From assembly GCF_934643405.1 (NCBI RefSeq), contig NZ_CAKUCL010000016.1, positions 1 through 52,862 of the forward strand: a stretch of DNA of 52,862 bases. The letters run 5' to 3'. Below the pieces are notes generated by a model, which did no database searches, was not told the origin of the DNA, and saw only the letters and a list, made by a program, of their open reading frames with translations. Each line of letters opens with the position of its first letter. The first letter of the stretch is position 1. This document shows positions 14,979-25,574 of this stretch, in pieces. The position numbers were made by a program, and so were the translations under genes. Origin of the DNA: an uncultured Actinoplanes sp. Its GTDB lineage: Bacteria > Actinomycetota > Actinomycetes > Mycobacteriales > Micromonosporaceae.

Positions 14979-16862
14979 GTGCGCTGGGCAAGCGCCGCAA
15001 CCGCGCTTTTCGCCGCGGGCCTCGGCGCTCAGATGCTCGGCGCGCCGTCCCCGGCGTGGTGGGCGCTCTACCTGGCGTGCTACGCCACCGGCGGTTTGGA
15101 GCCAGGCCGGGCCGGCTGGCATGCGCTACGCCACCGCCGCCTGGACGTGGATCTGCTGATGGTGGTGGCGGCGATCGGGGCGGCAGCAATCGGTCAGGTC
15201 CTCGACGGGGCCCTGCTGATCGTCATCTTCGCCACCTCCGGCGCCCTGGAGGCGGTCGCGATCCGTCGCACCGAGGACTCCGTGCGCCGTCTGCTCGACC
15301 TCGCGCCCGAGCACGCCCACCGCCTCGTCCCTGACGGGGAGGAAACCGTCGCGACCGCCGACCTCCAGGTCGACGACGTGATCCTGGTGCGGCCCGGCGA
15401 ACGGGTCGGCGCCGACGGCCTCGTGCTGGAAGGTGCCAGCGAGGTCGACCAGGCCAGTATCACCGGCGAGCCCCTGCCCGCCGGCAAACTACCCGGTGAC
15501 GAGGTCTTCGCCGGCACCGTCAACGGCACCGGCGTCCTGCACATCCGGGTCACCCGGCCCGCCGCCGACAGCGTCGTCGCCCGCATCGTCGCGCTCGTCG
15601 AACAGGCCGGCGCCACCAAGGCCAAGACCCAGCTGTTCATCGAGAAGGTCGAACAGCGCTACTCGATCGGCATGGTCATCGCCACGGTCGCCCTGTTCGC
15701 CATCCCCCTCGCCGTCGGCTCGCCGCTGCAACCAACCCTGCTGCGCGCGATGACTTTCATGATCGTGGCATCGCCCTGCGCCGTGGTCCTGGCAACCATG
15801 CCGCCGCTGCTGTCCGCGATCGCCAACGCCGGCCGCCACGGCGTGCTGGTCACATCGTCGGTTGTCATGGAACGACTCGGCGCCATCACGCGGGTCGCCT
15901 TCGACAAGACCGGCACCCTCACCGAAGGCCGGCCACACCTGACCACCCTTCGACCCCTGCCCGGCACCGAGATCGACGAGCAGCGGCTGCTCGCCCTCGC
16001 CGCGTCGGCCGAGGACTCGTCGGAACATCCGCTGGCGCGGGCCGTCGTCGTCGCCGCTCGCGACCGCCGGCTGACCCTGCTGCCCGCCGCGTCCTTCACC
16101 TCAGCGCCGGGTCACGGCGTCACCGCCGTCATCGACGGCCGCACCGTCCGGATCGGAAATCCGCACCGGCTGCTCGGCATCGCGACGTCCACCATGAACC
16201 ATCGGCACGCACGGGAGGCCGTCGCCGCGCTTGAACGCGACGGGGAGACCGTGGTGCTGGTGGTCATCGATGACGAACCCGCCGGGGTGCTCGGCCTCAC
16301 CGATCGCCTCCGGCCCGACGCGCGATCCACCGTGACCGCGCTCGCCGACTCGACGGCGGCCCCGCCAATCCTGCTGACCGGCGACAACGCCACGGCTGCC
16401 GCCCGGGTCGCAGCCGACGCCAACATCCCTGAGGTTCACGCCGGGCTGCTCCCCGAGCAGAAGGTCGACCGGGTCCGGGAGCAGACCGCCGCCGGGCATC
16501 GGTTGCTCTTGATCGGCGACGGCGTCAACGACGCACCCGCGCTCGCCGCCGCCCACACCGGCATCGCCCTGGGCCGCTCCGGGGCTGACCTGACCGTCGC
16601 GACCGCCGACGCCGTCATCGTCCGCGACGACCTGATCACCATCCCCGCCGTCATCCATCTGTCCCGTCGCGCCCGTCGACTGGTCAGTGCCAATCTGATC
16701 ATCGCTGCCGCGTTCATCGCCGTCCTCGTCGGCTGGGACCTGCTCGGCCACCTCCCGCTGCCGCTGGGCGTCGCCGGCCATGAAGGCTCCACCGTCATCG
16801 TCGGTCTCAACGGCCTGCGCCTGCTCCGGAACGCCGCCTGGCGCCCTGCGCGCACCGGCTGA
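14979..16862 (+). CDS. Heavy-metal P-type ATPase, P1B-4 (cobalt-type)
   Basis: 627 residues, short, with no N-terminal heavy-metal domain. GTG 14979 is the first possible start after the previous stop, in the same frame. The actuator motif is SITGEPLPAGK. The membrane metal site is SPC (265-267) and the last helices contain HEGSTVIVGLNGLRLL (His601), the combination that marks the P1B-4 group (CtpD/CtpJ-like; Co2+ and other transition metals in known members). Catalytic Asp309 is in FDKTGTLTEGRP, SSEHPLARA is the nucleotide-domain HP motif, and GDGVNDAP is at 513-520. All motifs are intact, so it should be active. Confidence 0.92.
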   Translation: MRWASAATALFAAGLGAQMLGAPSPAWWALYLACYATGGLEPGRAGWHALRHRRLDVDLLMVVAAIGAAAIGQVLDGALLIVIFATSGALEAVAIRRTEDSVRRLLDLAPEHAHRLVPDGEETVATADLQVDDVILVRPGERVGADGLVLEGASEVDQASITGEPLPAGKLPGDEVFAGTVNGTGVLHIRVTRPAADSVVARIVALVEQAGATKAKTQLFIEKVEQRYSIGMVIATVALFAIPLAVGSPLQPTLLRAMTFMIVASPCAVVLATMPPLLSAIANAGRHGVLVTSSVVMERLGAITRVAFDKTGTLTEGRPHLTTLRPLPGTEIDEQRLLALAASAEDSSEHPLARAVVVAARDRRLTLLPAASFTSAPGHGVTAVIDGRTVRIGNPHRLLGIATSTMNHRHAREAVAALERDGETVVLVVIDDEPAGVLGLTDRLRPDARSTVTALADSTAAPPILLTGDNATAAARVAADANIPEVHAGLLPEQKVDRVREQTAAGHRLLLIGDGVNDAPALAAAHTGIALGRSGADLTVATADAVIVRDDLITIPAVIHLSRRARRLVSANLIIAAAFIAVLVGWDLLGHLPLPLGVAGHEGSTVIVGLNGLRLLRNAAWRPARTG

Positions 16863-16967
16863 CGTGGATCCGGCCCGACTCGTTCCCGTCCGGCCGCCGA
16901 AGGCGCCGGGGTGAGCCCTTCCTCTACTGCTGAGCATGGCGGCGATTGCGGCCGGGCGAGAAGCGTG

Positions 16968-16989
16968 TCACCATCCATGTGGATGGTGA
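16968..16989. promoter_or_regulatory. Palindrome overlapping the start of the RHH regulator gene
   Basis: TCACCATCCA (16968-16977) and TGGATGGTGA (16980-16989) form a perfect 10-base dyad with a 2-base centre (TG). It ends 4 bases before ATG 16994 of the ribbon-helix-helix gene. Ribbon-helix-helix repressors typically bind short palindromes near their own start, so this is a strong candidate autoregulatory operator. The symmetry is directly visible; the binding is inference. Confidence 0.6.
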
Positions 16990-16993
16990 GAGG

Positions 16994-17404
16994 ATGGTGG
17001 ACGGCTTCGTGAGCGATCTCGATCGGTCGGAGAAGATCACGATCAACATGAGTCCGGTCGATCTCGGGCAGATCGATCTGCTGGTGCGCGAAGGGTTCTA
17101 CAGCAACCGCACCGACTTCATCCGGACCGCCATTCGCGTTCAGCTCGCCACCCAGGCGGCGGCGATCGAGCGCACAGTCACCCGGCGGACCCTGGTCCTC
17201 GGGATTCAGCACTTCAGCCGTGCCGACCTGGAGCAGATACGGGCGGCCGGCGAGACCGTGCGGATCCGGGTGCTCGGGCTGGCCGTGATCGCCGATGACG
17301 TACCACCGGAACTGGCCGCGCAGACGATCGAGGAGATCGAAGTGCTGGGCGCGTTCCGGGCGAGTCCCGCGGTCAAGGCCGCGATCGCATCGCGCATCGT
17401 CTGA
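16994..17404 (+). CDS. Ribbon-helix-helix (CopG/Arc-type) transcriptional regulator
   Basis: 136 residues from ATG 16994. Longer starts at 16979 (GTG) and 16946 (TTG) would place a 22-base palindrome inside the gene, so the ATG just after it is preferred; the ribosome site (GAGAGG) is very close, so GTG 16997 cannot be excluded. The N-terminal half (about 14-55) has the RHH pattern KITINMSPVDLGQIDLLVREG followed by YSNRTDFIRTAIRVQL, the usual strand plus two helices. The C-terminal half (about 70-136) is not recognised and may be a ligand or oligomerisation part. Stop TGA 17402-17404 is followed after 29 bases by the PHB-depolymerase gene, so it probably controls that operon. Confidence 0.85.
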   Translation: MVDGFVSDLDRSEKITINMSPVDLGQIDLLVREGFYSNRTDFIRTAIRVQLATQAAAIERTVTRRTLVLGIQHFSRADLEQIRAAGETVRIRVLGLAVIADDVPPELAAQTIEEIEVLGAFRASPAVKAAIASRIV

Positions 17405-17433
17405 TGCGGATGGTTTCCTCCGAGAGGACCCCC

Positions 17434-18471
17434 ATGAATCAGCACCGGTTGACCCGCATGGCGGAAGCGACGCGCTTGACCAGGCAGGGACGGCTCGAGG
17501 AGGCGATGGCCCTGCTGAACCCGGGCCGGCATGGCCCGGCCCGGACGAAACTGCCGGAGTTTCCCGTACGGTCGGCGCCCTCGCCGCGGCTCGGCGTCTC
17601 CCACCGGCCGGCCTCGACCGCGCCCGGCCAGTTCCTCGATCGCACCCACCGCAGCGGGTGGGGCGAACGGGCGTACAAGATCTATGTTCCCACCGGGTAT
17701 GCCGGTGAGCCGGTCCCGCTGGTGGTCATGCTGCACGGCGGCACCCAGAACGCCGACGACTTCGCGGCCGGCACCGGCATGAACGACCTCGCCGAGCGGC
17801 ACACGTTCCTGGTCGCCTACCCGGAGCAGTCCCGCACCGCCAACCCGATGGGGTACTGGAACTGGTTCCAGCCGGACGACCAGCGCCGGGGCAGCGGCGA
17901 GCCGGCGATCATCGCCGGGATCACCGCCGAGGTCGCGCGGACGTACGCGGTCGATCCGCGCAGCGTCGGCCTGGCCGGCTTCTCCGCGGGCGGTGCCATG
18001 GCGGCCGTGGTCGCCGCCGCCTACCCCGACGTGGTCACCGCGGTCGGTGTCCACTCCGGCCTGGCCGCCGGCGCCGCGCACGACATCCCGTCGGCGTTCG
18101 CCGCGATGCAGGCCGGCGTGGCCCGTCCGGTCGCCACGTCGGTGCCCCTGATCGTCTTCCACGGCGACGCCGACCCGACCGTCGACCCGGTGAACGCCGA
18201 TTGTCTGGTCCGCGCCGGCACCCCGGCCACCGGCCGCCCGCCGGTCGTCACCACGCACCAGGTCCCCGGCGGCCACCGATACACGACGACGACGTACCTC
18301 GACGACGACGGCAAGCCCGTGGCCGAGCAGTGGACCGTCCACGGCGCCGCGCACGCCTGGTCGGGCGGCGGGCCGGCCGGCAGCTACACCGACCCGCTGG
18401 GCCCGGACGCGTCCGCCGAGCTGGTTCGCTTCTTCGCCCGGCACGCGCGGCCCGGCCCCGCCGGCCGCTGA
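17434..18471 (+). CDS. PHB depolymerase-family esterase (poly(3-hydroxybutyrate) depolymerase-like)
   Basis: 345 residues from ATG 17434 (GAGAGGA at 17422-17428); an ATG at 17404 overlapping the regulator stop is possible but less well spaced. The esterase domain starts at about 72 (RAYKIYVPTGYAGEPVPLVVMLHG) with the oxyanion-hole HGG. The nucleophile elbow is GFSAGGAM (Ser at 184), an Asp in FHGDADPTVDP and a His in GAAHAWSGGG. This order is the type-1 catalytic domain of PHB depolymerases and feruloyl/acetyl-xylan-like esterases. No signal peptide is visible; the N-terminal 60 residues are basic, so an intracellular depolymerase is possible. Downstream of the RHH gene. Confidence 0.85.
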   Translation: MNQHRLTRMAEATRLTRQGRLEEAMALLNPGRHGPARTKLPEFPVRSAPSPRLGVSHRPASTAPGQFLDRTHRSGWGERAYKIYVPTGYAGEPVPLVVMLHGGTQNADDFAAGTGMNDLAERHTFLVAYPEQSRTANPMGYWNWFQPDDQRRGSGEPAIIAGITAEVARTYAVDPRSVGLAGFSAGGAMAAVVAAAYPDVVTAVGVHSGLAAGAAHDIPSAFAAMQAGVARPVATSVPLIVFHGDADPTVDPVNADCLVRAGTPATGRPPVVTTHQVPGGHRYTTTTYLDDDGKPVAEQWTVHGAAHAWSGGGPAGSYTDPLGPDASAELVRFFARHARPGPAGR

Positions 18472-18483
18472 CCGGGCCGGGCC
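18449..18483. terminator. Shared hairpin between convergent genes
   Basis: GGCCCGGCCC (18449-18458) and GGGCCGGGCC (18474-18483), a perfect 10-base inverted repeat with 15-base loop. It overlaps the end of the esterase gene and lies 10 bases before the stop of the convergent gene, so it may terminate both. No T-run is present. Confidence 0.4.
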
Positions 18484-18492
18484 GGGCGGCGG

Positions 18493-19269
18493 TCAGACAC
18501 TCGCCGGCTGCTGCTGGCCGAGATCCACCAGATGGACCCGGGGGTCACCGTCGAGCCGCACCTCGTACGCCGTCGGCGGCCCGCTCTCCGGCCAGCGTGC
18601 CCCCACCACGGTCGCCGTCCGGCCGCCGAGGCTGATCCGCGTCCCGGGCGCCTTGAGCCGGTGTGCCCCGAGCAGCACCGCGTCCAGGGTGTGCCGGGCA
18701 CCCGGCAGCGAGCCTCGCAGGCTCACCGTACGAAGTTCATGCCCCAGGGTGATCGCCACCTCGCCGCGCGGGTCGCCCGCGTCGAGGGCGGCCTCGACGC
18801 GGGCCCACAGCCGCCAGTGGTCGTCGTCGAGCAGCAGCCGGGCGGCGCGGTCCAGGGCCGCGCACGTGATGTCGACCGCCGTCTCCTCGCCCAGCTCGGC
18901 CACCCAGGCCAGCTCCTCGGCGGCCGGCAACCGGCCCGGCGACTCGTGCGCCACCACGGCGTACACCATCGCGAGGACCGTCTGCCGGTCGCGGCCGTCG
19001 TAGAGCCGGCCCGCGGCGGTGTGCAGGCGCGGGAAGCGGGCCACCAGGTGGGCGGCGCGGCCCAGCGGGGGAGCAGCCGCATCCCGGGTGTCGCGCACCC
19101 GGGCGTGGAACGGGCGTTGTTCGCGATGAGCGAACATCAGCGCGCGGTGCGGATCGGCGATCAACCGCGCCGCGACCGAATAAGGCACTCCCATCTGGGC
19201 CGCGAGGGCCCGGATGGCACGCCTGCGAGCACGGTCGTTGGCCTGGCGGCGGCGTTCGGCTTCAGTCAT
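18493..19269 (-). CDS. Hypothetical protein
   Basis: 258 residues from ATG 19269; GGGAGGGG lies 6-7 bases upstream. The N-terminus is highly basic (TEAERRRQANDRARRRAI), followed by a small helical segment AAQMGVPYSVAARLI that could be a DNA-binding or protein-binding helix. The middle part (about 60-190) is helical and alternates charged and hydrophobic residues; the C-terminal 65 residues look like a small beta domain (GGRTATVVGARWPE, AYEVRLDGDPRVHLVDLGQ). There is no membrane segment or signal. I recognise no family. Confidence 0.7.
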   Translation of the reverse strand: MTEAERRRQANDRARRRAIRALAAQMGVPYSVAARLIADPHRALMFAHREQRPFHARVRDTRDAAAPPLGRAAHLVARFPRLHTAAGRLYDGRDRQTVLAMVYAVVAHESPGRLPAAEELAWVAELGEETAVDITCAALDRAARLLLDDDHWRLWARVEAALDAGDPRGEVAITLGHELRTVSLRGSLPGARHTLDAVLLGAHRLKAPGTRISLGGRTATVVGARWPESGPPTAYEVRLDGDPRVHLVDLGQQQPASV

Positions 19270-19466
19270 GGCGGCCCCTCCCTTGGGCCATCGTAGGTTC
19301 CCCGTTGTACGTTGAGGGGGCAGCCGCGCCTGCACGAGCGTTCGGGCCCCCCACGCGGGCCCCCGTCGACGCCAAGAGGCTCTGACTCAGCGCACACCAC
19401 CGTTACGCGCCCGCGTGCGCCGACCGGGTGGGGTGCGTGGGGCCTTGCCGCGAGGACGTGAGTGTC

Positions 19467-21719
<2,253 letters not shown>

Positions 21720-21754
21720 GCGGCGAGCCGCTGAGGGCGTGCCGGACCGCCGGC

Positions 21755-22531
21755 TCAGTCGGTCAGGTGCGCGCCGATCTCGGACTCGCTGACCCGGGTC
21801 GGTTCCAGCACGCGATGCAGGAACTCGCGCGTGCGGCTCTCGCGCGGGCTGCCGAACACCTCGGCGGGCGGCCCCTGTTCGACGATCACGCCGCCGTCCA
21901 TGAAGACGACGCGCGAGGCGACCTCGCGGGCGAAGGCCATCTCGTGGGTGACCACCAGCATGGTCATGCCCTCGGCGGCCAGACCCCGCATGACCGCGAG
22001 GACCTCGCCGACGAGTTCCGGGTCCAGCGCGCTGGTCGGCTCGTCGAACAGCATCAGCTGCGGATCCATCGCCAGCGCGCGGGCGATCGCGACGCGTTGC
22101 TGCTGACCGCCGGACAGCTGCGCCGGGTAGGAGCCGGCCTTGTCGCCCAGGCCGACCCGGTCGAGGTTCGCCGTGGTGATCCGGCTCGCCTCGGCGCGGC
22201 CGCGTTTGAGCACCCGACGCTGGGCGATCGTGACGTTCTCCGCAACGGTCAGGTGACCGAACAGGTTGAACTGCTGGAAAACCATCCCGATCCCACGGCG
22301 TACGGCGTCGATGTCGCAATCCGGGTCGGTGACCTCGACCCCGGCCACGCGGATCGAACCGCTGGTCGGCTCCTCGAGAAGGTTCACGCAGCGCAGCAGG
22401 GTGGACTTGCCGGAGCCGGACGGCCCGATCACGCAGACCACCTCACCGGGCTCCACCGCGAGGTCGATGCCGCGCAGCACCTCCAGGTCGCCGAAGGACT
22501 TGTGCAGGCCGGCGATCTCGATGGTGGACAT
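21755..22531 (-). CDS. Polar amino-acid ABC transporter, ATP-binding subunit
   Basis: 258 residues. All ABC ATPase motifs are present: Walker A GPSGSGKST (about 36-44), Q-loop FQQFNLFGHLT, signature LSGGQQQRVAIARA (about 139-152), Walker B LMLFDEPTSALDPE, and the H-loop VVTHEMAFA. The Q-loop and the FQQFNLF wording are typical of the GlnQ/GltL/HisP branch that imports polar amino acids. It follows the permease gene by 3 bases (22532-22534) and completes a three-gene importer transcribed right to left: binding lipoprotein, permease, ATPase. Confidence 0.95.
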   Translation of the reverse strand: MSTIEIAGLHKSFGDLEVLRGIDLAVEPGEVVCVIGPSGSGKSTLLRCVNLLEEPTSGSIRVAGVEVTDPDCDIDAVRRGIGMVFQQFNLFGHLTVAENVTIAQRRVLKRGRAEASRITTANLDRVGLGDKAGSYPAQLSGGQQQRVAIARALAMDPQLMLFDEPTSALDPELVGEVLAVMRGLAAEGMTMLVVTHEMAFAREVASRVVFMDGGVIVEQGPPAEVFGSPRESRTREFLHRVLEPTRVSESEIGAHLTD

Positions 22532-22534
22532 CGG

Positions 22535-23329
22535 TCACCTCTCCCTTCCGGCGCGGCGCTCCAGCCCGCGGACCAGCTGCGACAGCGGCAGCGTGATGAC
22601 CAGGTAGAGCAGGCCCGCCACCACCAGCGGCGTCGGGTTGACCCGCGTGTTCAGCGTGTCCCCGGCGAACTTGGTCAGCTCGATCGTCGTCGGGGTGACG
22701 CCGAGGACGTACACCAGGGAGGTGTCCTTGGTCAGCAGGATGATCTCGTTGGTCAGCGGCGGGATGACGATGCGGAACGCCTGCGGCAGCACGATCGAGA
22801 TCATCGCGCGGGGGTGCGACATGCCGAGCGTGCGAGCCGCCTCGAACTGGCCCCTCGGCACGGCCTGGATGCCGGCCCGGATGGTCTCCGCCATGTAGGC
22901 CGCGGCGGTCAGGCCGAGCCCGACGGTGACCGACCCGTAGACGCCGCCGGGTATCTCCCGCTCCGGGAAGGCCAGCGGTACGCCGTAGCCGACCATGAAG
23001 AGCACGAGCAGCGCGGGCAGCCCGCGGAACAACTCGATGTAGGTGGTGGCGAACCAGCGGTACGGCAGGATCGACGACAGACGCATCAGGGCGAGGACGA
23101 GCCCGACGGTCAGGCCGAACACGAACGCCAGCACCGTGTAGAGGATCGTGTTACGCAGCGCGACCGTGATCGCCTGGGGGAACATGCTGCCGGCGATGTC
23201 GCGCCGGAAGAACGCGTCGGACAGGCGGCCCCAGTCCGCGGCGGCCGCCACCACGACGATCACCAGGCCGAACAGGACGTAGCCGACGACGCGCAGGATC
23301 CGGCGCCGCCGGCGGGGAGTCAGCTTCAT
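22535..23329 (-). CDS. Polar amino-acid ABC transporter permease
   Basis: 264 residues, all-helical membrane protein. A basic N-terminus (KLTPRRRRR) precedes the first hydrophobic segment (12-32). The HisM/GlnP-type segment YIELFRGLPALLVLFMVGYG, the coupling loop EAARTLGMSHPRAMISIVLPQAFRIVIPPLTNEIILLTKDTSL and a final helix near LVVAGLLYLVITLP match this permease family. The EAA-like coupling helix EAARTLGMS is intact. Only one permease gene is present, so it would work as a homodimer. It is 3 bases after the binding-protein gene and 3 bases before the ATPase gene. Confidence 0.94.
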   Translation of the reverse strand: MKLTPRRRRRILRVVGYVLFGLVIVVVAAAADWGRLSDAFFRRDIAGSMFPQAITVALRNTILYTVLAFVFGLTVGLVLALMRLSSILPYRWFATTYIELFRGLPALLVLFMVGYGVPLAFPEREIPGGVYGSVTVGLGLTAAAYMAETIRAGIQAVPRGQFEAARTLGMSHPRAMISIVLPQAFRIVIPPLTNEIILLTKDTSLVYVLGVTPTTIELTKFAGDTLNTRVNPTPLVVAGLLYLVITLPLSQLVRGLERRAGRER

Positions 23330-23332
23330 CGG

Positions 23333-24160
23333 TCAGCTGGCCGGCTTCTCGCCGATCCACTGCGCATAGATCTTGTCGTACGTGCCGTCGGCGCGCGCCG
23401 CCGAGATGGCGTCGTTGACGGCCTTGAGCAGCTCGGCGTTGCCCTTCTTCACGGCGAAGCCGTACTTCTCGCCGGTGTCGAAACCGGCCGCGACGGCGAC
23501 CTTGCCGGGGTTGGCCTTGATGTACTCGTTCCACACCGGCAGGTCGTTGACGGCGGCCACCACCTGGTTGGTGACGAGGGCCTGCTGGAGCGCGGCGAGG
23601 TCCCGGTAGGAGACCACCTCGACCTTCAGGCCCTTCGCCTTGACCTGGGCGTTGATGTATTCCTCGCCGGTGGTGCCGCCCTGCACGCCGAGGCGCTTGC
23701 CGACGAGCTCCTCCAGCGTCTTGACCTCCTTGCCGGCCGGCACGGCGAGCGCCTGGGTGGCGTCGAAGTACGGCTCGGAGAAGTCGAGCACCTGCTTGCG
23801 CTCGTCGGTGATGGTCATGCCGGCCGCGGCGACGTCACATTTGCCGGAGTTGAGGTCGGCGCCCGACTTGATGCCCTCGAACGGCGTGTCCACGATCTCC
23901 TGCTTCACGCCGAGCTTCGCGGCGACCAGGTCGATGAGCGCGACGTCGAAGCCGACGACCTTGCCGCTGGCGTCCTTCGACTGGAACGGAGCGTAGGGAA
24001 GGTGGGTGCAGGTGGTGAGCACTCCGGACTTGACCAGCGCCACGCCGCCCGAGGTGGTCCCGCCGGTGTCCTTCTTGGCGCAGCCGGCGGCGCCACCGGC
24101 CGCCAGGATCGCGACGGCCGCCAGCGCCACCGCCGTACGAACATGTCCCAGTGCTTTCAT
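23333..24160 (-). CDS. Amino-acid ABC transporter substrate-binding lipoprotein
   Basis: 275 residues. Lipoprotein signal peptide with lipobox GAAGC, lipidated Cys27, so it is anchored outside the membrane. The mature part is a bacterial extracellular solute-binding protein, family 3: LTTCTHLPYAPFQSKD, VGFDVALIDLVAAKLGV, CDVAAAGMTITDERKQVLDFSEPYF, GVQGGTTGEEYINAQ and AVNDLPVWNEYI. The binding pocket order is that of the glutamine/histidine/lysine-arginine-ornithine group; the cargo cannot be fixed here. First gene of the importer operon; it is separated by 91 bases from the M1 aminopeptidase gene upstream on the same strand, so read-through or coregulation is possible. Confidence 0.94.
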   Translation of the reverse strand: MKALGHVRTAVALAAVAILAAGGAAGCAKKDTGGTTSGGVALVKSGVLTTCTHLPYAPFQSKDASGKVVGFDVALIDLVAAKLGVKQEIVDTPFEGIKSGADLNSGKCDVAAAGMTITDERKQVLDFSEPYFDATQALAVPAGKEVKTLEELVGKRLGVQGGTTGEEYINAQVKAKGLKVEVVSYRDLAALQQALVTNQVVAAVNDLPVWNEYIKANPGKVAVAAGFDTGEKYGFAVKKGNAELLKAVNDAISAARADGTYDKIYAQWIGEKPAS

Positions 24161-24251
24161 GTCTCTCTCCGGTTCCTGCCCACATCCGAAGCGGGGCCAG
24201 CACAGGCTAATCCACCACCCCCGATGTGCTCCATGCGGCCATGGCGCGGGC

Positions 24252-25574
24252 TCAGGGAATCCGCGGCAGCGGGGGCAGGGCCGGCCGGTCGAGCCACGCG
24301 GTGAACAGGTCGTGCAACGGCTCGATGGTCAGGCGCCGGGCGTAGGAGCGGAACTCCTCGGTCGTCACGGTCCCGTGCCGGTGGTCGGCGACCCACAGCC
24401 GCAGCAGGGCGAAGAAGGCCTGGTCACCGATCTTCGCCCGCAAGGCGTGCAGGGTCAGCGCGCCGCGCTTGTAGACCAGCGGGTCGAACATCCGATCCAC
24501 GCCCGGGTTCGCGACCGTGACGGACGCCGGGTGCTTCGCCAGCCACGCGTGCCATTCGGCACTGTGGGCGTTCGCCGGGGGGCCGCCGGAGATCTCCGAC
24601 CACAACCATTCGGCGTACGTGGCGAAGCCCTCGTTGAGCCAGATGTGGCGCCAGTCCGCGACCGTCAGGCTGTTGCCGAACCACTGGTGGGCGAGCTCGT
24701 GCGCGACGAGCCGCTCGTGGGTGCGGCGCCCGTCGAGATGGTTGCGGCCGAAGACAGCCATGCCCTGCGCCTCGATCGGGTCGTCGAGGTCGTCGTCGGC
24801 GACCACCACGACGTACTCGCGGAACGGGTAGGGGCCGAACATCCGCTCGAAGGCCGCCATGATCCAGCTCTGCCGGCCGAAGTCGTGCTGGAACACCGTC
24901 CGCAGCCGGGCCGGGATCGCGGCCCGCTGGGTCACCCCGACCAGGGCCAGATCCACCATCTCGTAGCGTCCGATCTGGACACTCATGAGGTAGGGGGCCG
25001 TGGGTTCGTTCCGTTCGTACACCCAGGTGGTGGTGCCCGCCCCGCGGCGCCGCGAGACGAGGTCGCCGGTGACCACCACCGTGTACGGCGTGGCGGTGCG
25101 CAGCGAGACCAGGTACGTGGCCTTGTCGTCGGGCCGGTCGTTGCACGGGAACCAGGACGGCGACCCGTTCGGCTGGCTCGCCACGAGCGCTCCGTCGGTC
25201 AGTTCGTCCCAGCCGATGTCGCCCCACCGGCCGCCGATGGGTGCCGGCGTCCCGCCGTACCGGACCTCGACCTTGAAGGTGGTGCCGTACCCGATCGGCC
25301 GTTCCGGTTTGACGCGCAGCTTGCCGGACCGGTGGTCGAACTTCGCATGCCGCCCGTCGACCCGGACGTCCTGGACGCGCAGCCGGCCGAGGTCGAGGGT
25401 GAAGCGGGACAACGACTGGGCGGCCCGTGCCGTGACGACCGCCTTCCCGGCGAGCCGGTTCGACCCGACCCGGTAGTCGAGGTCGAGGTCGTAGTGCAGG
25501 ACCCGGTACCCGCCGTTGCCGTGGCCGGGCAGATAGGAGTCGTGGGAACGGTCGGCGCCCGGCTCCGGCGTCAT
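24252..25574 (-). CDS. M1-family zinc aminopeptidase
   Basis: 440 residues, shorter than classical PepN (about 850), so only the N-terminal beta domain and catalytic domain. The zinc site is HELAHQWFGNSLTVADWRHIWLNEGFATY (His, His and the distal Glu visible). In place of the GxMEN exopeptidase motif the sequence has EAQGMAVFG, as in other actinomycete M1 proteins. No signal peptide is evident. ATG 25574 overlaps the stop of the Pls-like gene as ATGA, so the two are translationally coupled. M1 aminopeptidases with the same HELAHQWFG signature degrade epsilon-poly-lysine in some Streptomyces (family knowledge, from memory), so it may trim or recycle the polymer made by the synthetase. Confidence 0.92.
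   Translation of the reverse strand: MTPEPGADRSHDSYLPGHGNGGYRVLHYDLDLDYRVGSNRLAGKAVVTARAAQSLSRFTLDLGRLRVQDVRVDGRHAKFDHRSGKLRVKPERPIGYGTTFKVEVRYGGTPAPIGGRWGDIGWDELTDGALVASQPNGSPSWFPCNDRPDDKATYLVSLRTATPYTVVVTGDLVSRRRGAGTTTWVYERNEPTAPYLMSVQIGRYEMVDLALVGVTQRAAIPARLRTVFQHDFGRQSWIMAAFERMFGPYPFREYVVVVADDDLDDPIEAQGMAVFGRNHLDGRRTHERLVAHELAHQWFGNSLTVADWRHIWLNEGFATYAEWLWSEISGGPPANAHSAEWHAWLAKHPASVTVANPGVDRMFDPLVYKRGALTLHALRAKIGDQAFFALLRLWVADHRHGTVTTEEFRSYARRLTIEPLHDLFTAWLDRPALPPLPRIP

Noticed and set aside
18493..19335. Longer start for the unknown gene (residues before 19269)
   Set aside because: The ribosome site GGGAGGGG fits ATG 19269; the extension is not needed.
21725..21755. GAGCCG/CGGCTC repeat between the ClpC-like and ABC genes
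   Set aside because: Six bases and a long loop in GC-rich DNA; chance is likely.
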